A DNA stretch of 64,000 nucleotides from Pseudeuparius sepicola (GCA_963920635.1 OY987303.1:56754278-56818277); one strand, 5' to 3'. Shown: positions 1-12,205, counted from the first letter of the stretch. Translations and numbers: made by a program. The notes: generated by a model from the letters alone, not told the origin.

Positions 1-2232
1 TATAACATAACCTTGTACCAGCCCCCTTGTGGTCTCCTTGGAGTCGACAGAAAACAAACCTCACCTCAAGGCTTCACTTTTCCTATGTGATAGACTGTGA
101 AATGCTGAATCACCTTATTTTAAAGAGTCTCTGGTTTTCGCAAACGAGACATCAGATTTGGCTAATTTTTTGTCCAAATATGCGCAATATAATTTATTAT
201 TTGAGTTGAGCATTGTTTTTTTGAAAACCTAGTAAGTAATTTTAAAAACAAACACCAAAACACACTTGGGTTGGCACTATGTGTGATAATGCCCCCTTAA
301 AACCTATTTCTAACCTCACACCTAATTTTAATGTTTTATGGGTCAGTGACAAATTGTTTTATGGTGACAAGTGACAAATCACAAATGTTAGGTTACAAAA
401 TTAAACCTTATTTCCTGATAAATCTAGTTCTCGTGGAAGCTACCGACCGACCCAATTTTAAACTTAGATAGCAAACATGCCGAAATATTGCGAAGACATA
501 CGTCATATATGTGGAAAATACGGTCCGGGTTCCATTAGAAAATGAAGTTATACGGATTTAGAGGTGGCAGGAGGGACGTAAATGTTTCCTAACAATTTTC
601 GACTCCGTCTCACCGTAAACACGGGCATAAATCTGAATAAAACTGGCTTATCCGCAAAGCAAAAATCGAGGTTCGCAAAAACAAGGTTCCCGGTACAATT
701 TAGATTATAGACGGCACGTTAGATCGAGAAATAGAATGGTGGACTTGTTTCCAGAATTCAAATTATTGTCAAGACGAAAGTGCTGCCCTATCCTTCTTTA
801 TCATTGTAGACAAAATAATATTTTAGTTTGAACTGAATAATACTATATATTTATTTACTTTTTTCCCTGTGAACGATCTACTATGATAATTGTATAAAAA
901 TGAGTGCGTGCGTTGACAAAACTGAGGACACCCGATTGAATCTCGATCAGAAAACGTATCTGCTGCTGATCGCAGAAAATTCCTCAATTAGGTTAGTTGC
1001 TAATATCCCTTCTTCGTATTTCTATGATACCACAAAACAGAAAATAGTGACACTAAATGGTAAATTATTCAATGCCAACTTAAATATTACGTTGGCAGCG
1101 CTGTGATGAGGTGCAAATATTTTTTAGTTTTGATTGAGGTTCCACTCTAGGTTAAATCTTATAAAACCATTAAAACCACGAAATTATTAATAAGGAAACC
1201 ATTGACATATTTCAATATTAAAATTTGCCATCCCTTTTGTAAAATCACATCGTATAATAAAAATCTAGCAACTTTAACAAAATAAACTTAAAAATGAACG
1301 TTTATAAGGTATTAACGTTGATACGGTATTAAATCCGACAAAGCTGCGATTCTCTCTTTTGACATCTGTATGTAAACATAACCTTTATATTTTGTTTGTA
1401 ACTCAAGTAACGTTAACGTTAGTTAACCATAGATAAAGGATTTTGTTAGTTAACCACTAACCTCAATTTTGCATAATATTTTTAAGTTTACGGTGGCATC
1501 GTTTGAGAGTTTTTTTGTGTGATGTATGGATAATAATGTGCTAAGCCAGGTCATCAAGTATATGATAACCAGTAATGAAAACAATACTGTTGGCACAGCC
1601 GGGTGCTAAAGTTGTCCGCCTAGACAAATAAGTCGAGGTCAGCTAACAGCCCAACCCTGGAATGAAATTTCTACCGAGGCATGTGTACTATTTTATTCAC
1701 AACCATATCAGTTATATTTACATTAACTCTTAAATATATATTTTTTTAAACTTGGCGAAAGCACTGCAATAGGAATTTGCGTATTTATTTACTAACGATA
1801 AGATGACTTTGAAACTCGCCTTGAAAGAAACAATTATTGACATATGAGGGCATCTATATGATATTATGTTTTTTTTTTAAATAAAAGCGTTGGCTTTAAA
1901 TCAAAAAGTCGAATGTGTTTCAATGGAAAATATAGAAGAATTTTTAAGAAGTGGACCACCAGTCCTTTTGCCACAGATGGTAAAAAAAACTATAGAAATT
2001 TTGTAGTTGTATCACTTTATTTATTTATGTATTTTAATTCTTTAAAGATTCTCTAAAAAAAGGTTGCAGTAACAATTGCTGATACAAAGATACCTATACA
2101 ACTTAAGAGCTTTTGTGGTTACCAATCTAGAATGCATAAACATATTAAATAATTATAACAATATTCGCAACTATATTAACCGTGAACGATTCTTTCTACA
2201 AATAAGGTTGGTAAACAGCCAATTAGACACAA
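1..2232. other. No recognisable gene or element
   Basis: AT-rich sequence with only short open frames that resemble nothing I know. A stretch around 330-400 (short GTGACAAATNACAAAT motifs) resembles one near 21835-21915 and may be an old dispersed repeat, but the match is weak. Nothing else is supported. Confidence 0.5.
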
Positions 2233-3375
2233 TTCTATAGCCCAGTCACAGCCGGCTCTAGGAAAGCCCTGAAGTTGAGAAAGCTGGCAGCATGGCTTGC
2301 GGGTCTGCGCGGCGTGGCCTGTCACTCCCTGTCAGTTGATTTTACAAGAAATTTACCAGAATTAATTTGTGTAGTGCGGGTAGTGCTATCGTCGCCAGAT
2401 TGCTACGACGAGGCAGTGTGCCTCTGGGTGGAAACAGACAGCCAGAAGTGCTGGCGACAGCTTTTTTATAAGCTTGTTTTGTTTGTGAAAAAATGAAACA
2501 TTTCTCTAAAAGTTTGAAGTGAAGAATCGTTCCTTTACAATTTCAAGCCTCAATATGCCTAGAACCGTCGAGGGAAGCTAGAACTTAGTTATATACCTGC
2601 CTGTAAGTCAAATCGTAATAATAACTTGAAGTAGCTAGGTTTTCTTTGCTTGACGGCAAGCGGTCAACTTGTATTCGTTTTTGGGCTTTCCAAATGGCGA
2701 AAATTTAAGAATAAAATGATTAAGGCCCAATTGCATAGACAAACTAAAGTACCCATTAAAATTAAAGGAGCTTTCTAACAATCCAACCATTGTTTAGTAT
2801 GGTTGGTAAAGTTTCTTTACCTAATGTTAAAGTCAAAAGATAATTTAGTTGAATGTATCATGAAGTTGACCCTAACTGTCATTTCAATCAGAAGAGATTA
2901 CTCTCCTTCACAACATGCTGTTCTCTGTTCGCTTGTTTGTATTTTTATGAAAATTTAACCATAAGGGAAGATAAGGTAATCATTATTTGCTTGATGGCGC
3001 CCTTTGCGAAAAATTCTCACAAAAATTCGACTTACAACAAGATGTAGTACCCTCTATTTGCCCAAATTTACCATATTATTTGTCGAAAATGTACCTATCC
3101 ACACCAGAAATCGAACTTATTAAAAATACTTATACTTCTGTGTATATTTTGTTACTTGTTACTGCTTTTATTGTCTGTTAAACAAACGTACCTACTTACT
3201 TAGGTACCCAATTATTGAAACAAAGCTCACAAATGTATCTAATTATAATTAAAAAGAGGGTTGAACATTTATTAGAAACGATAAACTAAGCCAAAGTGTA
3301 GACTGCTCTATATTGAACCGTCCCGCTGCGGCGTTGCCACATGTTTGCACAGGGCTTGTAAGCTTGAGAAGGCTG
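2233..3375. repeat. Dispersed repeat family R1, most complete copy
   Basis: This stretch recurs in pieces at 20131-21300, 26671-27106 and 34525-35003, all in the same orientation. Its left part (2233-2677) matches 26671-27106, and its middle and right part (2513-3375) matches the 20 and 34 kb copies. The left part is GC-rich around 2275-2480, and the right part ends near GCTTGAGAAGG. I see no terminal inverted repeats, transposase or reverse transcriptase, so the class is unknown. A 73-codon open frame in the left part is kept in two copies but begins at TTG and has no upstream ATG, so I do not call it a gene. Confidence 0.75.
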
Positions 3376-3563
3376 TGGTCCCATTGTTATTATTAATTTC
3401 CCTAAATAAGTTTCTTTGCAACTTGTTCGATAGGTCGATACTTAAAATAATTATTAATTAATATTCTGGAAACTACAGTACTAACGTGTACCTGCTACTT
3501 GAATTAACAATTGTGTCTTTTTTGTGATTATTGTAATTTGTAAAATTGGTGAAATAGGCAAGT

Positions 3564-6500
3564 GTATTTATGGTTGCCTGCCATCGCACTGGTCTGGCTG
3601 TTAATTGTGAATGTGCCTCGCGCCATCTATTAACACAGATATGTATTAACTAGCGGCCTGCAATACTTACGTCCTCCGAGAGCTTGATGCTTCCGCGTTA
3701 TGTGGCTCTATCTAGAGGCGCCCTTCCATAGTCTGGTATCCGGACACTGCAATTATACAGACCCAGTATATTCCCCGGCGTCCCTGTCCGCTTCATAAAT
3801 ATTCGTTTAATCGGCATTCTGACAGCGCCGCTCCATTTGCGCCATGCCCGATCAACAGGGAATTAGTTTATTCACCATTCGATGTGCCGAATTTCCTAGA
3901 TACGGCGTGTCATAAACCAGTTAAAATGACGCCCCCGTCCGAAGCGCGCCATTTTAGCTGGCAACGCAGAAACGCGCCGGAGTGCGACTGACGGGACCGC
4001 AAAATAGAAAAAGGAGGTGGGGCGTAACAGAGCTTGCAACACCATAAGAAAATTCTACCCCCAAAAGCGTTGACTGATATAGGTAGACTGGGGCAAGTGT
4101 ATAAAGTGTAAAACAGGTGTGCCAAAAGAAGAAAAATATTAATAGGAAACAGATGAGTTACCCATAGCATTAATTTATACGCCCTGAAAGCCTATCAACA
4201 CGCAAAACATCAATATGTATTTATGGTTGCCTGCCATCGCACTGGTCTGGCTGTTAATTGTGAATGTGCCTCGCGCCATCTATTAACACAGATATGTATT
4301 AACTAGCGGCCTGCAATACTTACGTCCTCCGAGAGCATGATGCTCCCGCGTTAGGTGGCTCTATCTAGAGGCGCCCTTCCATAGTCTGGTATCCGGACAC
4401 TGCAATTATACAGACCCAGTATATTCCCCGGCGTCCCTGTCCGCTTCATAAATATTCGTTTAATCGGCATTCTGACAGCGCCGCTCCATTTGCGCCATGC
4501 CCGATCAACAGGGAATTAGTTTATTCACCATTCGATGTGCCGAATTTCCTAGATACGGCGTCATAAACCAGTTAAAATGACGCCCCCGTCCGAAGCGCGC
4601 CATTTTAGCTGGCAACGCAGAAACGCGCCGGAGTGCGACTGACGGGACCGCAAAATAGAAAAAGGAGGTGGGGCGTAACAGAGCTTGCAACACCATAAGA
4701 AAATTCTACCCCCAAAAGCGTTGACTGATATAGGTAGACTGGGGCAAGTGTATAAAGTGTAAAACAGGTGTGCCAAAAGAAGAAAAATATTAATAGGAAA
4801 CAGATGAGTTACCCATAGCATTAATTTATACGCCCTGAAAGCCTATCAACACGCAAAACATCAATATGTATTTATGGTTGCCTGCCATCGCACTGGTCTG
4901 GCTGTTAATTGTGAATGTGCCTCGCGCCATCTATTAACACAGATATGTATTAACTAGCGGCCTGCAATACTTACGTCCTCCGAGAGCATGATGCTCCCGC
5001 GTTAGGTGGCTCTATCTAGAGGCGCCCTTCCATAGTCTGGTATCCGGACACTGCAATTATACAGACCCAGTATATTCCCCGGCGTCCCTGTCCGCTTCAT
5101 AAATATTCGTTTAATCGGCATTCTGACAGCGCCGCTCCATTTGCGCCATGCCCGATCAACAGGGAATTAGTTTATTCACCATTCGATGTGCCGAATTTCC
5201 TAGATACGGCGTCATAAACCAGTTAAAATGACGCCCCCGTCCGAAGCGCGCCATTTTAGCTGGCAACGCAGAAACGCGCCGGAGTGCGACTGACGGGACC
5301 GCAAAATAGAAAAAGGAGGTGGGGCGTAACAGAGATTGCAACACCATAAGAAAATTCTACCCCCAAAAGCGTTGACTGATATAGGGTAGACTGGGGCAAG
5401 TGTATAAATGGGGTAAGTGTAAAACAGGTGTGCCAAAAGAAGAAAAATATTAATAGGAAACAGATGAGTTACCCATAGCATTAATTTATACGCCCTGAAA
5501 GCCTATCAACACGCAAAACATCAATATGTATTTATGGTTGCCTGCCATCGCACTGGTCTGGCTGTTAATTGTGAATGTGCCTCGCGCCATCTATTAACAC
5601 AGATATGTATTAACTAGCGGCCTGCAATACTTACGTCCTCCGAGAGCTTGATGCTCCCGCGTTAGGTGGCTCTATCTAGAGGCGCCCTTCCATAGTCTGG
5701 TATCCGGACACTGCAATTATACAGACCCAGTATATTCCCCGGCGTCCCTGTCCGCTTCATAAATATTCGTTTAATCGGCATTCTGACAGCGCCGCTCCAT
5801 TCGCACCATGCCCGATCAACAGGGAATTAGTTTATTCACCATTCGATGTGCCGAATTTCCTAGATACGGCGTCATAAACCAGTTAAAATGACGCCCCCGT
5901 CCGAAGCGCGCCATTTTAGCTGGCAACGCAGAAACGCGCCGGAGTGCGACTGACGGGACCGCAAAATAGAAAAAGGAGGTGGGGCGTAACAGAGATTGCA
6001 ACACCATAAGAAAATTCTACCCCCAAAAGCGTTGACTGATATAGGTAGACTGGGGCAAGTGTATAAAGTGTAAAACAGGTGTGCCAAAAGAAGAAAAATA
6101 TTAATAGGAAACAGATGAGTTACCCATAGCATTAATTTATACGCCCTGAAAGCCTATCAACACGCAAAACATCAATATGTATTTATGGTTGCCTGCCATC
6201 GCACTGGTCTGGCTGTTAATTGTGAATGTGCCTCGCGCCATCTATTAACACAGATATGTATTAACTAGCGGCCTGCAATACTTACGTCCTCCGAGAGCTT
6301 GATGCTCCCGCGTTATGTGGCTCTATCTAGAGGCGCCCTTCCATAGTCTGGTATCCGGACACTGCAATTATACAGACCCAGTATATTCCCCGGCGTCCCT
6401 GTCCGCTTCATAAATATTCGTTTAATCGGCATTCTGACAGCGCCGATCCATTCGCACCATGCCCGATCAACAGGGAATTAGTTTATTCACCATTCGATGT

Positions 6501-6838
6501 GCCGAATTTCCTAGATACGGCGTCATAAACCAGTTAAAATGACGCCCCCGTCCGAAGCGCGCCATTTTAGCTGGCAACGCAGAAACGCGCCGGAGTGCGA
6601 CTGACGGGACCGCAAAATAGAAAAAGGAGGTGGGGCGTAACAGAGCTTGCAACACCATAAGAAAATTCTACCCCCAAAAGCGTTGACTGATATAGGGTAG
6701 ACTGGGGCAAGTGTATAAATGGGGTAAGTGTAAAACAGGTGTGCCAAAAGAAGAAAAATATTAATAGGAAACAGATGAGTTACCCATAGCATTAATTTAT
6801 ACGCCCTGAAAGCCTATCAACACGCAAAACATCAATAT
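3564..6838. repeat. Tandem array, five copies of a 651-660 bp unit
   Basis: Units start at about 3564, 4217, 4868, 5528 and 6179 (motif GTATTTATGGTTGCCT), and the array breaks off at 6839. Units 3 and 5 are 660 bp and keep GGGTAGACTGGGGCAAGTGT followed by ATAAATGGGGTAAGTG. Units 1, 2 and 4 are about 651-653 bp and lack about 9 bp there. Point variants (TTTGCGCC in units 1-3, TTCGCACC in 4-5) show that the copies are not identical. The left two thirds of a unit is host-like sequence. The right third is the left end of the inverted-terminal element at 6695-7695. The minus-strand frames of 63 and 86-89 codons that repeat here are by-products of the array, not genes. Confidence 0.95.
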
Positions 6839-7695
6839 GTATTTTTGGTTGCCTAGCATTTTCTTGTAAATGCTAACCTCTAGCAGTCACTTCGATTTTA
6901 AGGATAACGCATTTCAAAAATCCTTAATTTCAAAGTAAAAAAAGGTAAGTTCTTTTTGGTTTCTTGTATTCATATTATCTAACAAACAATGTTTTAGAGG
7001 CTCACTAACAAATTATCCATTTAAATTAGAATTTAGAAGCATTCTAGGTAGTTTTACACTTACCCCTTCAAATATAAGGCAAGGGGCAAGTGTAAACGTA
7101 CTATAGAACAACATACTATAGAACCCATTTCTCTACACTGTTAATTCACGAAGTTCTTATTATATAGGTACCTAAGAGACACTATTTTTAAATATTATAA
7201 TTTTTATTTATTTAGTTAATTTTTTTTTATTATTTTTTTAAATACCTAAATATAAATAATTGCCTTTTAGGACAGAAATGAGTTATTTTATTTTTGCGAT
7301 GAAATGGATAAGCTCTGTTATACGACAGAAAAGTTTGTAACTTATTTTCTAATAAAGATATTTGTTTGATTCAAAGTGTTATGTGTTTGTGTTGATTATG
7401 GCAATGTTTTACACTTACCCCAGTGAAAATAGAGACACACTCTGTAGTGTTTCCTGACCCATTTTACACTTACCCCATGTTGGGGTAAGTGTAAAATGTC
7501 GGACACCAAAATATTTTTTTTTTATCATAACTTGAACTCAATGTTAGCTGGTTCTTTCATGTTGCAGCATAAGGCATATAAATCCATAAGAAGTCCGTCC
7601 AGCAAAAACAAATGTTCTAAGTAAACTGTAAATATTTTTTTCCCTACTGAATGATACACTCTTAATTTTGGCTTGACACTTACCCCAGTCTACCC
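6695..7695. mobile_element. Inverted-terminal DNA element, about 1.0 kb, no transposase
   Basis: The left end GGGTAGACTGGGGCAAGTGT is mirrored at the right end by ACACTTACCCCAGTCTACCC. Flanking TA on both sides (6693-6694 and 7696-7697) would fit a TA target duplication, but the ends read TAT-AGGG so the exact border is ambiguous. The interior is AT-rich, has no open frame of note, and carries many copies of a TTTTACACTTACCCC motif in both orientations. It is non-autonomous. Its left end was captured in the tandem array to its left. Confidence 0.7.
7462..7496. repeat. Perfect 16-bp inverted repeat TTTTACACTTACCCCA
   Basis: Arms at 7462-7477 and 7481-7496 are perfect reverse complements with a 3-base spacer. 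The same motif, complete or with one change, also occurs at about 7052-7066, 7083-7096 (inverted), 7407-7421 and 7675-7686, and in the left end near 6705-6732. Repeated subterminal sites of this kind are often transposase binding sites; that role is inferred. Confidence 0.75.
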
Positions 7696-7703
7696 TATTA
7701 TTA

Positions 7704-7852
7704 AAGACTACTCACGGCTGTCACGTCTGTCACATTTTTGGCCCACCATGCCACCATGCGCTTTCCGGAGATAAAATACAATGCAGAATACATTGTTAGC
7801 CATCAGAGCCATCTGTTTTCCAGAACATAAAGCTATAGCCGTGAGTAGTCTT
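7704..7852. mobile_element. Short inverted-repeat element (MITE), 149 bp
   Basis: The terminal arms AAGACTACTCACGGCT and AGCCGTGAGTAGTCTT are perfect reverse complements. TA lies on both sides (7702-7703 and 7853-7854), as expected for Tc1/mariner-type insertion. There is no coding capacity. It sits 8 bp from the end of the previous element. Confidence 0.75.
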
Positions 7853-7899
7853 TACAAATACGTCAGTCAACGCCGAAAGTTTAAAACGCTCATAGACGT

Positions 7900-9702
7900 C
7901 CCAATAAACATTTTTCGTTACCACAAGTGATACCTAGTTATATAAATGTCATATAAAGGTTGCGGAGTTTTATATGAAAGGAACCGGTTATCACCTCCAG
8001 TAATTGGAGTTTATAAGGGTTATATAATATCAATATAGGTACTAGGGTTATAATTAAGTGGTGTAAATGTTTCCAACACCATTTTATAGCACTTGGAGTG
8101 ACCGTTACTACAAGATATATAACATGTTTGTATAAGAGTTTCCAATACCTATATTATAAAACTATGATTTCCCGAGTTATATAACAGCATTCCTAATTAC
8201 TTCTATAAAACCCTGGAGCTAATTGTGTTTTACTGAACACATTATATACGTTTTGGTTGCCAATTTCGTACCAAAATAACCTTTATAGGCTTTTACAACT
8301 TTTAGTGATATAAATTACTCTTATACAAATATGTTTTCATTTTAAAGATGGCTGATTAAGCACTTATTATTGTTGATACTTGCATGATGTAGAGCATTAT
8401 ATTAAAAAACGAATGAAAAATATATAACAGGAGGAGAGTAAAAATAAGTGAAGTATGTGTTGTTAATGAGAAGAAATTGTTTGAAACTGTGTAAAAATGA
8501 AACGAGTTAAAATAAATTGAAAATCATTGTCGATCTATCCACCGGTATAAATGAGCCCTATGCGCTAGTGACACATACCTAAAAAACAAACACAAATTTA
8601 GTTCAGAACGTAAAAATTAGTGTTTAACGGGTTATCTACCGAAAGTTATGAAATTATTGCAGCCCTACATCTCCGAGAGGTCTTTAAAATAGCTTTGGTT
8701 TTATAGTAACACTACTGGTAGCATTATATTACCTTTGGTTTTATAGTAACACTACAGGTAGCGTTATATTACCTTTGGTTTTATAGTAACACTATTGGTA
8801 GCGTTATATTACCTAAGGATATATAGGAAACTTATAGTTTTATAAAAAAAATACTACAGAAGGTTTATAGCATTGTTTCAATTTATGTAACGTTACTCTA
8901 AGTGATATTATTGTCGCCAAAGCTTTTAAGGGTAATCTACTAAGAGACGCTATGGTGCAAATATAGAACAGAATCGACACGACCCACAATTTATTAGCAA
9001 ATTTTATTTTATTCCGCGGAAATTTTAACAAAATATACTTTTATGTGACACGGGCATATTTTTTAAAACTTTTTTCTCATAAATTTTGCAAATAAAAAAA
9101 ATAAGATTTTTTTAATGCAAACAACCTTGCTTATTTAGGAGTATTTCGAAGGCCCGTGATTTTTTTGAAGGTGTCTTGTTCGTATTTGCGGAAAAATTTT
9201 CTTGCCACACACAATTTCAAGTATGCTTAGCTAAACATCTATTATTATACTTAGCAAAAATATTCACATGCCCTGTGACAAGCCCAACCATAACATTTTG
9301 CAGTGAGTGGAAAGGATAGGCGCTCAACAATAGTTAAACAGAGATAGAAGTAGGCGTCCGATATCTAAATCCCATGAAATATTACTAGCACCATTAGAGG
9401 CAAAGTTTATAAGGGTAACTGCAAACCTTATAGAACCAAATTTAACACTGAAAGTAGCCGGGTTGTATAAGTAGATTATATAAAGGTGATGGAAACATTT
9501 ACTCTACTATTGATTATATACTTTAAAGTCGTATAACGGTACTAAATTAGTTACCTTTATAAGTTGCTCCATTTAAGTGTTTTAATGGGTTTATAAAGGT
9601 AACCGAAATATTTCCGCAACTATATTAAATAACTAACAGTGGTTTCAGTTAGGTAATCTAATAGTTGTGGTTACTCTAATAAAACCAAAAATGTTTATTG
9701 GG
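7900..9702. mobile_element. Inverted-terminal element, about 1.8 kb, rich in TATAA/GGTAAC motifs
   Basis: CCCAATAAACATTTTT at the left is mirrored by AAAAATGTTTATTGGG at the right. The interior carries dozens of short variants of TTATATAA, TATAAAGGTAACC and GTTATATTACC in both orientations, many near the two ends. No transposase frame is visible; the longest open frame (8840-9031, minus) resembles nothing I know. I could not find a convincing target duplication. The class is unknown. Confidence 0.6.
8694..8813. repeat. Three tandem copies of a 40-bp unit
   Basis: Units start at 8694, 8734 and 8774 with TTTGGTTTTATAGTAACACT and end in TATATTACC. They differ at two or three positions (CTACTGG, CTACAGG, CTATTGG). 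They lie inside the 7900-9702 element and amplify one of its short motifs. Confidence 0.9.
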
Positions 9703-9703
9703 G

Positions 9704-10035
9704 TAAACTCCTCTAAAACATCCCTTTACGATTAGCCTTCGAACTTCTCCTTGCTGTAACTTTTTTCCGACTTCCCCAGCATAAAATTTACACGGAAATT
9801 CGCGCTCTCGCATTGTAAATTACTGACGCGAAATGACAAAAGCCGAGCTCGCGCATATACATATACCCAAACGAAGTGCCCGAGCCGAACAAAGCCACTT
9901 GTCAGCGTATCTGAGTTTTAGACAATTAAATACATCGCTAATGCGAAAACTGTGTACGAAACTCAAATAAAATTGCAGGAGGGCCCCAATTTAAACTTTA
10001 AATGGCTGGTAAAATAAGCCGGAATAAAATTTACG
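9704..10035. repeat. Dispersed repeat R2, copy 1
   Basis: Matches 16745-17045 in the same orientation over about 300 bp with many substitutions and small gaps. Shared landmarks are AGCCTTCGAACTTCT, GACGCGAAATGA and GTAAAATAAGCCGGAA. The divergence suggests an old duplication. It starts directly at the right end of the 7900-9702 element. No coding frame is shared by the two copies. Confidence 0.7.
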
Positions 10036-10118
10036 TGGGTAAAAATCGTTTATCTGTAGTAGAGTTTCCGCTGGTCAATTTTTTTTGTGCAGCGTATAAC
10101 AGAAAAAGTTTCATGATA

Positions 10119-10560
10119 GACCGGGAGATAGTGACAGATTTTTGGACGTGATTTTACTCAGTATGCCTTTCAAAGGGCATTATGTGGCACATATTCTCAC
10201 AATAATAAGGTATGAATCAGAGAGTCATCCTGGGTTCTTCATGTGAAAAACTGAGTTTTCAATTATTCGAAAAATATGCGTTTTGATATGATTTTATACA
10301 GGCTGCCATGTGTTTTATAATGAAGTTCAAAATAGAAAATTCCTCGGAAAAAATGGGCATACCGTTAGGGTGGGTCCAAAGGGCTATTATTGCCACGTGA
10401 TCTTGTATTTTAATAATTAATTTTTCCACGTTTCTGAACAGGCTGCCAATGAGAAGTATGCAAGTTCATATTATGAAAATGCTGAAGAAAAGATGGCATA
10501 CCTTTCGCGCATGTCCAAGTACTGTTTAAATTGAATGTTATTTAATCATTTATACGAATC
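10119..10560. mobile_element. One arm of the foldback family seen at 59136-60531
   Basis: Begins ACCGGGAGATAGTGACAGAT near 10121 and matches the left arm of the 59 kb element and the reverse complement of its right arm. It then crosses the palindrome centre (AAATTGAATGTTATTTAATC) and stops, so it is a truncated copy. At 10535-10550 it reads CCAAGTACTGTTTAAATTG, which is the empty site for the element inserted in the 59 kb copy. Confidence 0.8.
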
Positions 10561-11045
10561 GTTTTAATCGTTTTTGCAGTGCCTTGGAAACATAAGCCTA
10601 GTTACCCATATTGTTGCGAAGTGTGCTTTGGATTGTAGTTTAACAGTTCAGTAAAAATTCAGTTAATGTTAAATTTATTGATTTAATAAATCAAAACCAT
10701 ACCGCGAGAGTAGGTATGGTCAAAGATCATTGGTATGGTCTGAAAACTTGTTATTTATTCGTCATTTGCCATATAACATATTAAAACTAGTCAAACTGAG
10801 AACACAAGTAGAATAAAAACATAGACGAGTGGACAATCCTATTTTACAATAAATACCTATTCAATTTGTCCTCCTTGTTCCTCAAGGCACAATGCAGCAC
10901 GTTTCCTTCAATTATTGTTTATGGCTTGTCTACTATGCCTTCGTCGTCATTTATATTTCAGGAATAATAAATTTGATCACGCTTTTCTTCATGTGAAAAT
11001 GACATTTTTACAGTAAAATAAAGTATTAGTGACACTTAAAATTGT

Positions 11046-11350
11046 ACTAAACTATCAAACGTTATGGGGCTAATGTTTCCAAGGCACTCTATGCAAAAAC
11101 AATTAATTTGATATTAGGGCAAGAAAAACAAAATAAAGCATAATGTGTGTCATATCATTTTAAATAAAAACGATAACGACAATTTTCAGTTTTTTCGCAT
11201 TATTTTCAAAACGAGAAGGGCCAGCCAAAAAATTTTTTTACCGTGTTACTCGGCATCAAATTCCGCAACTTTGCTCCAATTATCCGACCTCGTATCTCTT
11301 AGTATAACCAAGATCCCCATGCATAAACTTCAAATACGGTCACCCTGTAC
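11046..11350. repeat. Partial copy of the 17255-18174 element
   Basis: Matches the right part of the 17.3 kb element: CAAACGTTATGGGG, the motif TTTCCAAGGCACTCTATGC, and the end CGGTCACCCTGTA. About 200 bp present in the middle of the 17.6-18.0 kb copy is absent here. It ends 33 bp before the mariner-like transposase fragment. Confidence 0.7.
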
Positions 11351-11382
11351 ATGTTATATGTATACTAATAAATTTTACCACT

Positions 11383-11655
11383 TGCAGATGGATTGGAAGA
11401 AATAGTCCATTAATTAGATGGCCCCCTCGATCGCCAGATTTGTCCTCGATGGACTTTTATTTTTGGGGTGTGATAAAGGATAGAGTATATAAAAATCGCC
11501 CTAGAGACATAAACGAGCTACAACAAAAAATAATAGAAGCTTGCCAATCAGTAACAGCAAATGAGTTAAAAAATGTTGTTTGTAACATTAAAAAGCGTAT
11601 TGACAAATGTATAACCTTAGAAGGCGATTATATTGAGAAAACCTCGATAACTTAA
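11383..11655 (+). pseudogene. Mariner-like (DDE_3) transposase C-terminal fragment
   Basis: An open frame of about 90 codons begins in RWIGRNSPLIRWPPRSPDL and continues DFYFWGVIKDRVY. This is the end of the catalytic domain of insect Tc1/mariner-type transposases; the D of SPDLSSMDF is in the position of the last catalytic acid. The N-terminal helix-turn-helix and the first two catalytic aspartates are missing, and the ATG at 11440 is internal to the domain. It is the family whose slightly upstream segment makes up the 256-bp satellite at 22.4 kb. Not functional by itself. Confidence 0.85.
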
Positions 11656-11707
11656 GACTTAAGTATTTTATTGTTGATGTTTTGGTAAAATTTAATTTAT
11701 TTTACAT

Positions 11708-12205
11708 TTAGTAACATTGTTTCAATAATCCAAGGCAAACTTGACCAGCATAAAATTCGAAAAAAATCGGAAAATTGAGTCGCTGTAGAGAAAAACATCC
11801 TGTATATTTCTTCTTGCAATTTCTTCCATCAACACTTTGGGTGGTCCTGTTAATTCTTCCACTGTTTTGAAATAATTCCATGGCACGCTTGATTCGCCAG
11901 GTGCCTTTGAAGTCCCTATTTTGTTCAACTTTAACACGGTGTAGAACCGAACACCCTCTACATTTTTTGTTCAAATTTAGTGTATGGGGGTTTTGGGGTG
12001 TCCTGATTAACGCTGTTGTGTCAGATTTTAAATAAAAAAAATCGCTTAATGGTTTTTGTGAAAATCGGGGTATAAAAAAAATCGTAGTCGTCCCTGGATT
12101 TGCATTTTGACAAAAGTAAGAACGTCAAAAGAACCGTTTTTTGAATATCTCACAAAATAAATTTTTTATCGATTTGTATACACTTAAAAGTAGACACCCT
12201 GTATA
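11708..12205. repeat. Dispersed repeat R3, copy 1
   Basis: Matches 38740-39555 in the same orientation in two blocks: one around GGTGGTCCTGTTAATTC and CGCCAG, the other around GGGGTGTNCTGATTAACG to AAAGTAGACACCCTGT. The right end CACCCTGTATA resembles the termini of the TA-inserting short elements elsewhere in the window. The minus-strand frames here (71 and 88 codons) are not conserved in the other copy. A related fragment in inverted orientation lies at 37385-37520. Confidence 0.65.

Noticed and set aside
2275..2496. A 73-codon frame kept in two repeat copies (also 26706-26927)
   Set aside because: Both begin at TTG with no ATG, the similarity is explained by the whole repeat being similar, and there is no domain. 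Substitutions are not clearly synonymous.
3910..6792. Repeated minus-strand frames of 63 and 86-89 codons in the first array
   Set aside because: They overlap each other in different frames and repeat only because the array repeats; no motif or start context supports a gene.
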